From: Pseudacidovorax intermedius
GTDB taxonomy: Bacteria; Pseudomonadota; Gammaproteobacteria; Burkholderiales; Burkholderiaceae_C
Reading direction: 5' to 3'
Assembly (NCBI RefSeq): GCF_001476815.1
Contig: NZ_LDSL01000070.1
Span: 1 to 64,000 of the forward strand
Length of the DNA: 64,000 nucleotides
Below are positions 52,950 through 61,526 of this stretch, one piece after another (position 1 is the first letter of the stretch; each line of letters begins with the position of its first letter). Under the pieces are notes generated by a model that ran no database searches, was not told the origin of the DNA, and saw only the letters and a list, made by a program, of their open reading frames with translations. A program made the position numbers and the translations under genes.

Positions 52950-53279
52950 ATGCCCATCTACGCCTACAAATGCAGCGCCTGCGGCTTCGCCAAGGATGTG
53001 CTGCAGAAGATGTCGGATGCGCCGCTCACCGTCTGCCCCTCCTGCGGTGCGGCTTCGTTCAGCAAGCAATTGACCGCCGCCGGCTTCCAGCTCAAGGGCT
53101 CGGGCTGGTACGTGACCGATTTCCGCGAAGGCGGCGCCAACACCGGCAAGTCCGGCGGCAACGCGCCGGCACCGGCCCCCGCGAGCGGCGATGCCGCGGC
53201 CCCCGCGCCGGCGGCCGCCCCGGCCGCAGCCTCGCCGGCGCCCGCACCGGCCCCGGCGCCCGCCGCCAAGGCCGACTGA
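52950..53279 (+). CDS. FmdB-type zinc-ribbon protein
   Basis: A 109-residue protein with an N-terminal FmdB/CxxC zinc ribbon: MPIYAYKCSACG and CPSCG provide the four cysteines. From about residue 70 the protein is an Ala/Pro tail of low complexity, probably disordered. FmdB-type genes commonly precede DUF502 and aspS in Burkholderiales; their role is unknown. Confidence 0.85.
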   Translation: MPIYAYKCSACGFAKDVLQKMSDAPLTVCPSCGAASFSKQLTAAGFQLKGSGWYVTDFREGGANTGKSGGNAPAPAPASGDAAAPAPAAAPAAASPAPAPAPAPAAKAD

Positions 53280-53304
53280 CCCTCGCCTCGCACGTCGTCG
53301 CACC

Positions 53305-53928
53305 ATGCTCGCCCTGCGCAAATGGCTCCTGTCCGGCCTGCTGGTCATCGTGCCCCTGGCCGTGACCCTGGGCGTGCTCAACTGGATCGTCGGCACGCTG
53401 GACCAGACGCTCTGGCTGCTGCCCGAGCAGTGGCAGGTCTGGCTGTCCGACCACCGCATCCGTGGGCTGGGCGTGCTGCTCACGCTGGCCATCCTGCTGG
53501 TGGTCGGCGCCGTGGCCAGCAACTTCATCGGCAAGCGGCTGCTGGGCTGGGGCGATGCGCTGGTGCGCCGCATTCCGGTGGTGCGCTCCATCTACTCCAG
53601 CGTCAAGCAGGTTTCGGACACGCTGTTCTCCGAAAGCGGCAACGCCTTCCGCACCGCGGTGCTGGTGCAGTGGCCGCGCGAGGGCATGTGGACCATCGCC
53701 TTCGTCACCGGCGCGCCCGGCGGCGACGTGGTCAACCACCTGCACGGCGACTACCTGGGCGTGTACGTGCCCACCACGCCCAACCCCACGGGCGGCTACT
53801 TCGTCATGCTCCGGCGCAGCGACTGCATCGAGCTGAAGATGAGCGTCGACGAGGCGCTGAAGTACATCGTCTCGATGGGCGTGGTGGTGCCGGGCGGCCC
53901 TGCCGCACTGCCCACCAGGCAATCCTGA
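53305..53928 (+). CDS. DUF502 family membrane protein
   Basis: A 207-residue membrane protein of the DUF502 family with two N-terminal hydrophobic segments (about residues 7-27 and 52-75) and a conserved domain containing [19 protein letters not shown]. Function unknown. The ATG at 53305 is chosen because the family starts [12 protein letters not shown]; the frame upstream runs into fmdB. Followed by aspS after 46 bases. Confidence 0.85.
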   Translation: MLALRKWLLSGLLVIVPLAVTLGVLNWIVGTLDQTLWLLPEQWQVWLSDHRIRGLGVLLTLAILLVVGAVASNFIGKRLLGWGDALVRRIPVVRSIYSSVKQVSDTLFSESGNAFRTAVLVQWPREGMWTIAFVTGAPGGDVVNHLHGDYLGVYVPTTPNPTGGYFVMLRRSDCIELKMSVDEALKYIVSMGVVVPGGPAALPTRQS

Positions 53929-53944
53929 CATCACACACAAGAAG

Positions 53945-53962
53945 GCGTCCCGCGCGGGACGC
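53945..53962 (+). promoter_or_regulatory. Perfect 18-base palindrome just before aspS
   Basis: GCGTCCCGC followed by its reverse complement GCGGGACGC, ending 12 bases before the aspS ATG and touching its CAGGAAG ribosome site. It would form a stable stem in the mRNA or bind a dimeric regulator. No T-tract follows. Confidence 0.4.
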
Positions 53963-53974
53963 AGGAAGCAAAGC

Positions 53975-55783
53975 ATGGCCATGCGTTCTCACTACTGCGG
54001 TCTCGTGACCGAGGCCCTGATGGGCGAAACCGTCACCCTGTGCGGCTGGGTCAACCGTCGCCGTGACCATGGCGGCGTGATCTTCGTCGACCTGCGCGAC
54101 CGCGAAGGCTACGTGCAGGTGGTGTGCGACCCCGACCGCGCCACCACCTTCGCCGCGGCCGAAGGCCTGCGCAACGAGTTCTGCGTGCAGGTCAAGGGCC
54201 TTGTCCGCGCCCGGCCCGAAGGCACCACCAACGACGGCCTCAAGAGCGGCAAGATCGAGGTGCTGGCCCACGAGCTGAAGGTGCTCAACCCGTCCGTCAC
54301 GCCGCCCTTCCTGCTGGACGACGACAACCTGTCGGAAACCACGCGCCTGACGCACCGCGTGCTCGACCTGCGTCGCCCAGCGATGCAGAAGAACATGATG
54401 ACGCGCTACAAGGTGACGATGGAGGCGCGCAAGTTCCTCGACGCCAACGGCTTCATCGACATCGAGACGCCGATGCTCGGCAAGTCCACGCCCGAAGGCG
54501 CGCGCGACTACCTGGTGCCCAGCCGCGTGCACGACGGCGCCTTCTATGCACTGCCGCAGTCGCCCCAGCTCTACAAGCAGATGCTGATGGTGTCGGGCTA
54601 CGACCGCTACTACCAGATCGTCAAGTGCTTCCGCGACGAGGACCTGCGCGCCGATCGCCAGCCCGAGTTCACGCAGATCGACATCGAGACCTCCTTCCTC
54701 ACCGAGGACGAGATCCGCGACATGTTCGAAGGCATGATCCGCAACGTCTTTCGCAACGTGGCCGACATCGACCTGGGTGTGTTCCCGGTCATGAGCTACG
54801 GCGACGCGATGTTCAAGTACGGCTCCGACAAGCCCGACCTGCGCGTCAAGCTCGAGTTCACCGAGCTGACCGAGGTGATGAAGCGGGTGGAGTTCAAGGT
54901 CTTCTCCGGCGCCGCCAACATGGTGGGCGGCCGCGTGGTGGCCCTGCGCGTGCCAGGCGGCGGCGCGGCCGAGGGCGGCCTGTCGCGCGGCGACATCGAC
55001 GGCTACACCGAGTTCGTCAAGATCTACGGCGCCAAGGGCCTGGCCTACATCAAGGTCAACGACTGGTCGCTGGGCCGCGAGGGCCTGCAGAGCCCCATCG
55101 TGAAGAACCTGGACGACAACGCCCTGGGCGAGATCATCGCCCGCACCGGCGCGCGCAACGGCGACCTGATCTTCTTCGGCGCCGACAAGGAGAAGGTGGT
55201 CAACGACGCCATCGGCGCGCTGCGCGTGAAGATCGGCCACAGCCCCTTCGGCCGCAAGAACGGCCTGTTCGAGGACCGCTGGGCGCCGCTGTGGGTGGTG
55301 GACTTCCCGATGTTCGAGTTCGACGAGGACAACCAGCGCTGGAGCGCGGTGCACCATCCGTTCACCAGCCCCAAGGACGGCCACGAGGACCTGATGGACA
55401 CGGCGCCCGAGAAGTGCCTGGCCAAGGCCTACGACATGGTGCTCAACGGCATCGAGATGGGTGGCGGCTCGGTGCGTATCCACCGCGAGGAAGTGCAGAG
55501 CAAGGTGTTCCGCGCCCTCAAGATCTCGGCCGAGGATGCGCAGCTCAAGTTCGGCTACCTGCTGGACGCGCTGCAGTACGGCGCGCCCCCGCACGGCGGC
55601 ATCGCCATCGGCCTGGACCGCTTGGTCATGCTCATGACCGGCGCCGAGTCGATCCGCGACGTGATCGCCTTCCCCAAGACGCAACGCGCGCAGGACCTGC
55701 TCACGCAGGCGCCCAGCGCCGTCGACGAGAAGCAGCTGCGCGAGCTGCACATCCGCCTGCGCAACCCGCAGCCGGCCGCCTGA
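53975..55783 (+). CDS. aspS: Aspartyl-tRNA synthetase
   Basis: A 602-residue class IIb synthetase with an N-terminal OB-fold anticodon-binding domain, core motifs ([18 protein letters not shown] as motif 2, [11 protein letters not shown] as motif 3) and the bacterial GAD insertion (about residues 290-410). Length and layout match bacterial AspRS. Whether it also charges tRNA-Asn cannot be settled here. The ATG at 53975 or 53981 is the start. Confidence 0.96.
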   Translation: MAMRSHYCGLVTEALMGETVTLCGWVNRRRDHGGVIFVDLRDREGYVQVVCDPDRATTFAAAEGLRNEFCVQVKGLVRARPEGTTNDGLKSGKIEVLAHELKVLNPSVTPPFLLDDDNLSETTRLTHRVLDLRRPAMQKNMMTRYKVTMEARKFLDANGFIDIETPMLGKSTPEGARDYLVPSRVHDGAFYALPQSPQLYKQMLMVSGYDRYYQIVKCFRDEDLRADRQPEFTQIDIETSFLTEDEIRDMFEGMIRNVFRNVADIDLGVFPVMSYGDAMFKYGSDKPDLRVKLEFTELTEVMKRVEFKVFSGAANMVGGRVVALRVPGGGAAEGGLSRGDIDGYTEFVKIYGAKGLAYIKVNDWSLGREGLQSPIVKNLDDNALGEIIARTGARNGDLIFFGADKEKVVNDAIGALRVKIGHSPFGRKNGLFEDRWAPLWVVDFPMFEFDEDNQRWSAVHHPFTSPKDGHEDLMDTAPEKCLAKAYDMVLNGIEMGGGSVRIHREEVQSKVFRALKISAEDAQLKFGYLLDALQYGAPPHGGIAIGLDRLVMLMTGAESIRDVIAFPKTQRAQDLLTQAPSAVDEKQLRELHIRLRNPQPAA

Positions 55784-55850
55784 GTCCCGGCCCGGCTGCC
55801 GTGGCCCGTCGAAGGGGACCGCGGCAGGCGGGCACACCGGTCGGCACACC

Positions 55851-56327
55851 ATGGCCACGGACGAACCGCCGCCGGCCTTCAAGATCCCGCAGTCGGTGCT
55901 GGTGGTGATCCACACGCCGGCGCTGGAGGTGCTGCTCATCCGCCGCGCCGGCATCGCGCCTGCCTTCTGGCAGTCGGTCACCGGCAGCAAGGACTGGCCC
56001 GAGGAAAGCTGGGCCGCCACGGCCGTGCGCGAGGTGGCCGAGGAAACCGGCATCCATTGCGGCCCCGGCACGCCGCTGTCGCTGCAGGACTGGGGCCTGG
56101 AAAACGTCTACGACATCTACCCGCGCTGGCTGCACCGCTATGCGCCGGGCGTGACCCGCAACACCGAGCACCTGTTCGGCCTGTGCCTGCCCGCACCCAT
56201 CACGCCCGTGCTCGCGCCGCGCGAGCACGACGCCTGGCAGTGGCTGCCCTGGCGCGAAGCGGCCGACGCCTGCTTTTCCCCTTCGAACGCGGAAGCCATC
56301 CTGCTGCTGCCACAATTTCGCGCATGA
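55851..56327 (+). CDS. nudB: Dihydroneopterin triphosphate diphosphatase NudB
   Basis: A 158-residue Nudix enzyme; the position directly after aspS and the signature FWQSVTGSKDWPEE indicate NudB, which removes pyrophosphate from dihydroneopterin triphosphate, the product of FolE, in folate synthesis. The Nudix box has one residue more than the textbook spacing between its first glycine and glutamate, which I believe is normal for betaproteobacterial NudB. Its stop overlaps the next ATG (ATGA). Confidence 0.88.
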   Translation: MATDEPPPAFKIPQSVLVVIHTPALEVLLIRRAGIAPAFWQSVTGSKDWPEESWAATAVREVAEETGIHCGPGTPLSLQDWGLENVYDIYPRWLHRYAPGVTRNTEHLFGLCLPAPITPVLAPREHDAWQWLPWREAADACFSPSNAEAILLLPQFRA

Positions 56328-57115
56328 CTGCTGCTGCGCATGCCACGAGCGAATCCGGGCAGCCCGAGAGCGCGTTCGGCGCCCTGTCGACGCTGCGGGT
56401 GGCCACCTACAACATCCACAAGGGCGTGCAGGGCGTGGGGCCGGCCAGGCGGCTGGAGATCCACAACCTCGGCCATGCCGTCGAGCAGCTCGATGCCGAC
56501 CTGGTGTGCCTGCAGGAGGTGCGCAAGCTCAACCGCCAGGGCGAGCGCCGCTTCGCCCGCTGGCCGCTGCAGCCGCAGGCCGACTTCCTCTGCCCCGAAG
56601 GCTATCGCGCGGTCTACGAAACCAATGCCTACACCCGGCACGGCGAGCACGGCAATGCGCTGCTCACGCGCTGGCCGGTGGTGCGCCATGGCCACGAGGA
56701 CATGTCCGACCACCGCTTCGAGCAGCGCGGCCTGCTGCACGTGGAGGTGACCGTGGCCGGCCAGCCGGTGCATGCCATCGTCGTGCACCTGGGCCTGATC
56801 CGCGGCAGCCGCGTGCGCCAGGTGGCGCAGCTGCACCGCTACATCGAGCGCGAGGTGCCGCCCGGCGAACCGCTGGTGGTGGCCGGCGACTTCAACGACT
56901 GGGGCGCGCGCATGCGCCCGGCGATGAACGACGTGGGCCTGGTCGACCTCGTGATGCCGCGCTGCGCCACCTATCCCTCACGGCTGCCGCTGGCGCAGCT
57001 GGACTTCATCTACGGCCGCGGACTGCGCCCGGTGGCGCTGTCGGTGCCGCGCGGACGCATCTGGTCGCGCATGTCGGACCACCTGCCGCTGGTGGCCGAG
57101 TTCGCGCTCGACTGA
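56324..57115 (+). CDS. Endonuclease/exonuclease/phosphatase family protein
   Basis: A 263-residue EEP-family enzyme with the conserved motifs in order: YNIHKG near residue 28, LQEVRKLNR, GDFNDWG and the terminal SDHLPL catalytic histidine. Members include phosphodiesterases and nucleases; this subgroup is often named only by family. The ATG overlaps the nudB stop. Next to aspS-nudB in many relatives (order aspS-nudB-EEP-clsB). No cardiolipin synthase gene follows here; folE does. Confidence 0.85.
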   Translation: MTAAAHATSESGQPESAFGALSTLRVATYNIHKGVQGVGPARRLEIHNLGHAVEQLDADLVCLQEVRKLNRQGERRFARWPLQPQADFLCPEGYRAVYETNAYTRHGEHGNALLTRWPVVRHGHEDMSDHRFEQRGLLHVEVTVAGQPVHAIVVHLGLIRGSRVRQVAQLHRYIEREVPPGEPLVVAGDFNDWGARMRPAMNDVGLVDLVMPRCATYPSRLPLAQLDFIYGRGLRPVALSVPRGRIWSRMSDHLPLVAEFALD

Positions 57116-57243
57116 GCTTGCAGGACCGGCGTGCGGCTTGACGCGCGCCGCACGGCACCCGGATCACAGCGGCCTGTGCCCGGACGTGGGATTGGGCGCC
57201 GCATGCCCGTGATGAAAAAACCCTGCTGTTACGATTCCGCCCC

Positions 57244-57975
57244 ATGTTGATCCCCGCCCAGCCCGAGGACCGTCCCGCCGTTGCGGCGAGCGACGAGGGC
57301 ACGCCCGTCTCCGTCAAGATCCGCGAGCGCCTGAAGGCCGCGCGCCATCGCTTCCACGCCAACGACAACATCGCCGAGTTCATCGAGCCCGGCGAACTGG
57401 AGGCGCTGCTCGACGAGGTCGAGGTCAAGATGCGCGACGTGCTGCAGAGCCTGGTGATCGACATCGACAGCGACCACAACACGGGCAACACGGCGCGCCG
57501 CGTGGCCAAGATGTACCTCAACGAGGTCTTCCGCGGCCGCTACGTGCACGGCCCCAACCTCACCGAATTCCCCAATGCCGAGCGGCTGAACGAGCTGATG
57601 ATCGTCGGGCCGATCACGGTGCGCAGCGCCTGCTCCCACCATTTCTGTCCCATCATGGGCAAGCTGTGGATCGGCGTGATGCCCAACGAGCACACCAACG
57701 TCATCGGCCTGTCCAAGTACGCGCGCCTAGCCGAATGGGTGATGGGCCGGCCGCAGATCCAGGAAGAGGCCGTGGTCCAGCTGGCCGACCTGATCCAGGA
57801 GAAGACCCAGCCCGACGGCCTGGCCCTGGTGATGGAGGCCGAGCATTTCTGCATGCAGTGGCGCGGCGTGAAGGAGACGGACAGCAAGATGATCAATTCG
57901 GTCATGCGCGGCGTCTTCCTCAAGGACCCGAACCTGCGCCGCGAATTCCTGTCGCTGCTTCCACGCAAAGGGTGA
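57244..57975 (+). CDS. folE: GTP cyclohydrolase I FolE
   Basis: A 243-residue FolE converting GTP to dihydroneopterin triphosphate, the first step of folate/pterin synthesis. The zinc-ligand segment CSHHFCPIMGK and the C-terminal CMQWRGVKE motif are intact. It includes an N-terminal extension of about 40 residues. The stop is five bases ahead of the BLUF gene, indicating co-transcription. nudB, the next enzyme of the pathway, is 1.4 kb upstream. Confidence 0.95.
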   Translation: MLIPAQPEDRPAVAASDEGTPVSVKIRERLKAARHRFHANDNIAEFIEPGELEALLDEVEVKMRDVLQSLVIDIDSDHNTGNTARRVAKMYLNEVFRGRYVHGPNLTEFPNAERLNELMIVGPITVRSACSHHFCPIMGKLWIGVMPNEHTNVIGLSKYARLAEWVMGRPQIQEEAVVQLADLIQEKTQPDGLALVMEAEHFCMQWRGVKETDSKMINSVMRGVFLKDPNLRREFLSLLPRKG

Positions 57976-57980
57976 ATGCC

Positions 57981-58403
57981 ATGCTCGTGCGCCTTCTCTA
58001 CGCAAGCCGTGCCGTCGACGTGTCGCCCGCGGCGCTCGAGAGCATCCTGTCGACCGGACGCTCGCACAACACGGGCTCGGGCATCACCGGCATCCTCTGC
58101 TACGGCGGCGGCATGTTCCTGCAGGCGCTGGAAGGCGGCCGCATGGCCGTCAACAACCTGTACGGTCACATCCTGCGCGATCCGCGCCACAAGGACGTGG
58201 TGCTGCTGCACTACGAGGAAATCCTGGAGCGCCGCTTCGGTGGCTGGACCATGGGCCAGGTCAACCTCAACAAGCTCAACGCCACCACGGTGCTGAAGTA
58301 TTCCGAGCGGCCGGAGCTGGATCCCTATGCCGTCTCGGGCAAGGTGTCGCTGGCCCTGCTCGAAGAGCTGATGGCCACGGCCGCCATCGTCGGCCGCAGT
58401 TGA
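57981..58403 (+). CDS. Short BLUF-domain blue-light sensor
   Basis: A 140-residue protein that is essentially one BLUF domain with a helical cap, PixD-like. The flavin-binding and switch residues align with constant offset to AppA: Y7, N30, Q48, W89 and M91 (AppA Y21, N45, Q63, W104, M106); FLQALEGG is the signature. It should bind FAD and respond to blue light. The ATG at 57981 lies five bases after folE; no output domain is attached, so it must act through a partner. Confidence 0.93.
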   Translation: MLVRLLYASRAVDVSPAALESILSTGRSHNTGSGITGILCYGGGMFLQALEGGRMAVNNLYGHILRDPRHKDVVLLHYEEILERRFGGWTMGQVNLNKLNATTVLKYSERPELDPYAVSGKVSLALLEELMATAAIVGRS

Positions 58404-58425
58404 TCGGCGCCGGCCGCTGCCTGCC

Positions 58426-59271
58426 ATGAGCGGTCCCGGGCCTGCCCGCCCGCGGCTGCTGGGCTGCGACTTTTCCAGCACACCCAGCCGGCGCAAGCCC
58501 ATCGTCCTGGCCTGGGGCCGATGCGAGGGCAACACGGTGATGCTCGAGGCGCTCGAACGCTTTCCCACGTTGTCCGCCTGGACCGGTCGCCTTGCGCAGG
58601 TGCCGGCCTGGATCGGCGGCTTCGACTTTCCCTTCGGACTGCCGCGCGAGTTCGTCATCGCCCAGGGCTGGCCGCTGGACTGGGCCGGCTGCATGGCCAC
58701 CTACACCGCCCTGGGCCGCGCCGAACTGCGCGAGCGCTTCGTCGCCTTCTGCGCGGCGCGGCCCGTGGGCGGCAAGTTCGCGCACCGCGCGGCCGATCGG
58801 CCCGCCGGCTCCTCGCCTTCGATGAAATGGGTCAATCCGCCGGTGGCCTGGATGATGCACGCCGGGGTGCCGGGGCTGCTGGCCGCCGGCGCATGGCTGC
58901 CGGGTCAGGGCGGCGTGGTCGGCGCGCCGCGTGTGGCGCTGGAGGCTTATCCCGGCCTGGTGGCGCGCGACCTGCTGGGCGCGCGCAGCTACAAGAGCGA
59001 CGAACGCGCCAAGCAGACGCCGCAGCGGCAGGCGGCGCGCGTCGAACTTCTGCATCGTCTCGGCGCCGGCGAAGGTCGGCTCGGCCTGCGCCTGCAGGCT
59101 CCGGATGCGTTGGGCCAAGTCTTCGTCGACGACGCCAGCGGCGACGCACTGGACGCGGCGCTGTGCCTGATGCTCGCGGCCTGGGGCGAGGCGCGCGCCG
59201 AAAGCGAAGGGCCGGGATTTGGACTCCCGGCCCGGATGGATCCGCTCGAAGGCTGGATCGTCGGCGCCTGA
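58426..59271 (+). CDS. DUF429 family protein
   Basis: A 281-residue protein of the DUF429 family, which is related to RNase H-fold nucleases. The opening GCDFSSTPSRRKPIVLAWG resembles the first acidic beta strand of that fold, and DDASGDALDAALCLMLA near the C terminus carries the remaining Asp residues. Function unknown. It begins 22 bases after the BLUF gene, in the same direction, so folE, BLUF and DUF429 likely form one operon. Confidence 0.82.
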   Translation: MSGPGPARPRLLGCDFSSTPSRRKPIVLAWGRCEGNTVMLEALERFPTLSAWTGRLAQVPAWIGGFDFPFGLPREFVIAQGWPLDWAGCMATYTALGRAELRERFVAFCAARPVGGKFAHRAADRPAGSSPSMKWVNPPVAWMMHAGVPGLLAAGAWLPGQGGVVGAPRVALEAYPGLVARDLLGARSYKSDERAKQTPQRQAARVELLHRLGAGEGRLGLRLQAPDALGQVFVDDASGDALDAALCLMLAAWGEARAESEGPGFGLPARMDPLEGWIVGA

Positions 59272-59302
59272 GCGGCGCCCTGCTTGGCTGGCGGCGGGTG
59301 GC

Positions 59303-59845
59303 TTACTTGCCCATCCAGTCGCTCAGCTCGTCGGCATGCTCTTCCTCGTCCGCGAGGATTTCCTCCAGCATGCGGCGGGTGGTCGGGTCCTTGTCGCCGA
59401 TCAGCGCGACCATCTGGCGATAGCTTTCGACGGCGATGCGCTCGGCCTTCAGGTTGGCGCGCACCATGGCCTGCAGGTCCTTGGACTCATCGTAGTCGGC
59501 GTGGCTGCGCTTCGACAGGCTGTCCGGCTGGAAGTTGGGCTCACCGCCCAGCTGGACGATGCGCTCGGCGATGCGGTCGGCGTGGGCCGATTCCTCGTTG
59601 GCATGCACCAGGAACTCGTCCGCGATGGCCGGCGATTCCACGCCCTTGGCGGTGAAGTAGTGGCGCTTGTAGCGCAGCACGCAGACCAGTTCAGTGGCCA
59701 GTGCGTCGTTGAGCAGCTTGACGATGTCGTCGCGCCACGGGCCGTAACTCGGGGTCACGGCGCCGTCGTCCAGGCTCTTGGCGGCAGCGTCGATCGCGCC
59801 CTGGTCGAGTTCCAGCCGCTGGCGGGCAGCGAGTGTGTCGTTCAT
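59303..59845 (-). CDS. Ferritin-like/bacterioferritin-type protein
   Basis: A 180-residue four-helix-bundle protein with diiron ligands in order: E52, E85xxH88, E135 and E167xxH170. This is the pattern of ferritin-like proteins (bacterioferritin or Dps-like diiron family), but the heme-binding methionine of bacterioferritin is not evident. Probably iron or oxidative-stress related. The ATG overlaps the stop of the upstream unknown gene (ATGA). Last gene of the stress-type cluster. Confidence 0.85.
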   Translation of the reverse strand: MNDTLAARQRLELDQGAIDAAAKSLDDGAVTPSYGPWRDDIVKLLNDALATELVCVLRYKRHYFTAKGVESPAIADEFLVHANEESAHADRIAERIVQLGGEPNFQPDSLSKRSHADYDESKDLQAMVRANLKAERIAVESYRQMVALIGDKDPTTRRMLEEILADEEEHADELSDWMGK

Positions 59846-60315
59846 GGGATTTCCTTTCGTGGGGATGGTTCTGAGCGAGAGGCAGTCAGCGTGGTGATCA
59901 AGTCCGCCACGTCCGAGGTGCGCAGGAGCAGGGCCAGCAATGCGGTACCCGACAGCAGCCGCCACGGCCGAGTCAGGGCCAGCAGCGAACCTGCTGCCGC
60001 CGCGCCGGCCATCAGCTTGGCGGGATGTCGGCTCGCATAGCCCTGGATGAGGGGATGCGCCAGCTGTCCGGCTGCGTGCAGCGGATGGCGTTGCCACCAG
60101 CGGCGCGCCATGTTGCGGCCCATGTCGAGCCAGGGCAGGCTACGAAGCACCGACTTGCCCCGGGACGTTGTGGCAGCCTTGGCCGCCGGTGCGCCCGCGC
60201 GGCGAGGCGGCGGGGCGGGGGGCGCCAATGCCTCCAGCAAGGCCAGCCGCGACTGGGCCAGCCGCTGCTCGGGCGTCAGCGGCACGTCGGCCTGCAGGCT
60301 GTCATCGATCTGCAT
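59842..60315 (-). CDS. Conserved hypothetical protein of the stress cluster
   Basis: A 157-residue protein with a polar, Pro-rich first third and two hydrophobic stretches near the C terminus (about residues 100-115 and 120-132). I do not recognise a named family. It overlaps the holin-like gene by 14 bases and the ferritin-like gene by four, so all three are coupled. Confidence 0.65.
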   Translation of the reverse strand: MQIDDSLQADVPLTPEQRLAQSRLALLEALAPPAPPPRRAGAPAAKAATTSRGKSVLRSLPWLDMGRNMARRWWQRHPLHAAGQLAHPLIQGYASRHPAKLMAGAAAAGSLLALTRPWRLLSGTALLALLLRTSDVADLITTLTASRSEPSPRKEIP

Positions 60316-60688
60316 GGCTGCTTTCGGAGAGGGCTTGAACCAGTTCGAGATCCTCGGCGGCTTGCGCCTTCAATCCCGAGAAAAGAGGCAACTGCGGCGG
60401 CCGCATGGCGAGCACCGCGCCAATGACGGCCACCAGCACGCCGACGGCGGGCACGATGAGCAGCACCCATTCGAAACGGCCGTGGAGCACGCCGAGCATG
60501 ACGGCCACACCACCCCAGCCGAGGGCGAAGATCGCACCCAGAAGTGCCACGACCGCGCCGATCAGCCGCACGACGACGGACCGGCCGGCCTCGGCCACTT
60601 CGACGCGTGCGAGGGCCGCATAATTGAGCAGGTGGCGCCCGACCAGCGCCGGATGTCGGAGCGCCGCTGAGAATGCAGGATGAATCAT
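60302..60688 (-). CDS. Phage-holin-family-like membrane protein
   Basis: A 128-residue protein with two long hydrophobic segments in the middle (about residues 40-65 and 72-95) flanked by charged ends. It resembles the holin-X type stand-alone membrane proteins that occur with DUF883 genes in Burkholderiales. There are no phage genes nearby, so a role in lysis is not implied. Confidence 0.7.
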   Translation of the reverse strand: MIHPAFSAALRHPALVGRHLLNYAALARVEVAEAGRSVVVRLIGAVVALLGAIFALGWGGVAVMLGVLHGRFEWVLLIVPAVGVLVAVIGAVLAMRPPQLPLFSGLKAQAAEDLELVQALSESSHADR

Positions 60689-60714
60689 GGGCTCGTGCGG
60701 CGCCTCGCCAACGA

Positions 60715-61092
60715 TCAGTAGTCGTCGCTGCTGCGGCGGCTGGCCAGCACGATCAGTGCGGTGATGGCGGCGCCGGCGGCGGCGGCAATCAGCACCGAGC
60801 GCACGGGCTGGTCGGCGATGTAGCGGGTGGTGACGTTGGCCGCCTCGCCGAAGCGCTCCTGCGCACGGCTGGTGGTCTTGGACGCGGCCTCCAGGCCGCG
60901 CTGCACGGCCTGCTGCACGCGCGAGGCGATCTGTTCCACCGCCGGCTCGACTTCACCGCGCAGATTACGCACCTTCTGGCCAGTCGCGTCGACGGCGTTC
61001 TTGGCGTAGTTGCGGGTGCTGTCCGCGGCGTCCTGGGCCGCGCCGCGCAGTTCGTCGGCGAGTTGGGAAGCGGTCTTGGCAGTCGAGTTCAT
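60715..61092 (-). CDS. DUF883 family (ElaB/YqjD-like) protein
   Basis: A 125-residue protein with an amphipathic helical region and one C-terminal membrane helix (AAAAGAAITALIVLASRR), the layout of E. coli YqjD/ElaB, stationary-phase ribosome-associated inner-membrane proteins. The ATG at 61092 is chosen over 61098 and 61146 because AAGGA lies seven bases upstream of it. Repeated Gln/Ala-rich helices precede the membrane segment. Confidence 0.85.
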   Translation of the reverse strand: MNSTAKTASQLADELRGAAQDAADSTRNYAKNAVDATGQKVRNLRGEVEPAVEQIASRVQQAVQRGLEAASKTTSRAQERFGEAANVTTRYIADQPVRSVLIAAAAGAAITALIVLASRRSSDDY

Positions 61093-61160
61093 GTGCATGT
61101 CCTTGTCGAAAGAAAGAAACGGTGCGCCTGCCGTAGCGGGCGCCAAAAGATGCTAGCGCG

Positions 61161-61325
61161 TCAACGACGGCGCAACAGGCCCGCGACGAAACTGGCAATC
61201 GTCAGGATGGCAAAAATCACGAACAGCAGCTTCGCGATGCCCACCGCGCCAGCAGCAATGCCGCCGAACCCGAACAGGGCGGCCACCAGGGCGATGACCA
61301 GGAAGACAACGGTGTAGTGAAGCAT
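61161..61325 (-). CDS. DUF1328 small membrane protein
   Basis: A 54-residue hydrophobic protein with two membrane helices, the typical DUF1328 length and sequence ([21 protein letters not shown], beginning at residue 2). The frame reaches further upstream, but the ATG at 61325 has an AGGAG site seven bases before it. DUF1328 genes are found in stress-type clusters. The 201-base gap upstream (61326-61526) probably holds the cluster promoter; no gene is seen there. Confidence 0.9.
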   Translation of the reverse strand: MLHYTVVFLVIALVAALFGFGGIAAGAVGIAKLLFVIFAILTIASFVAGLLRRR

Positions 61326-61526
61326 GACGGGCTCCTTTCGCATCGATGGCCGGACTGCCGCGGCAAGGTGCCTCTGGCGCGTCGACGCATCTGGTTTTGT
61401 CGATGGCGAAAGCTTAGGAGCGCGGGCCTCCCGGGCCCTGTCAGCAGTCGGGTCCGGGGGGCGTAGGAAAGGGGCGACTGGCCGCGCCGTCGATGCGGCG
61501 GCGCCTGCTGCACGGGCGGCGAGCGC

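Noticed and set aside
53804-56071. A 755-codon minus-strand open frame
   Set aside because: Antisense shadow of DUF502, aspS and nudB.
60302-60688. Prophage remnant suggested by a holin-like protein
   Set aside because: No other phage gene is nearby, and this type of small membrane protein occurs with DUF883 in ordinary stress clusters.
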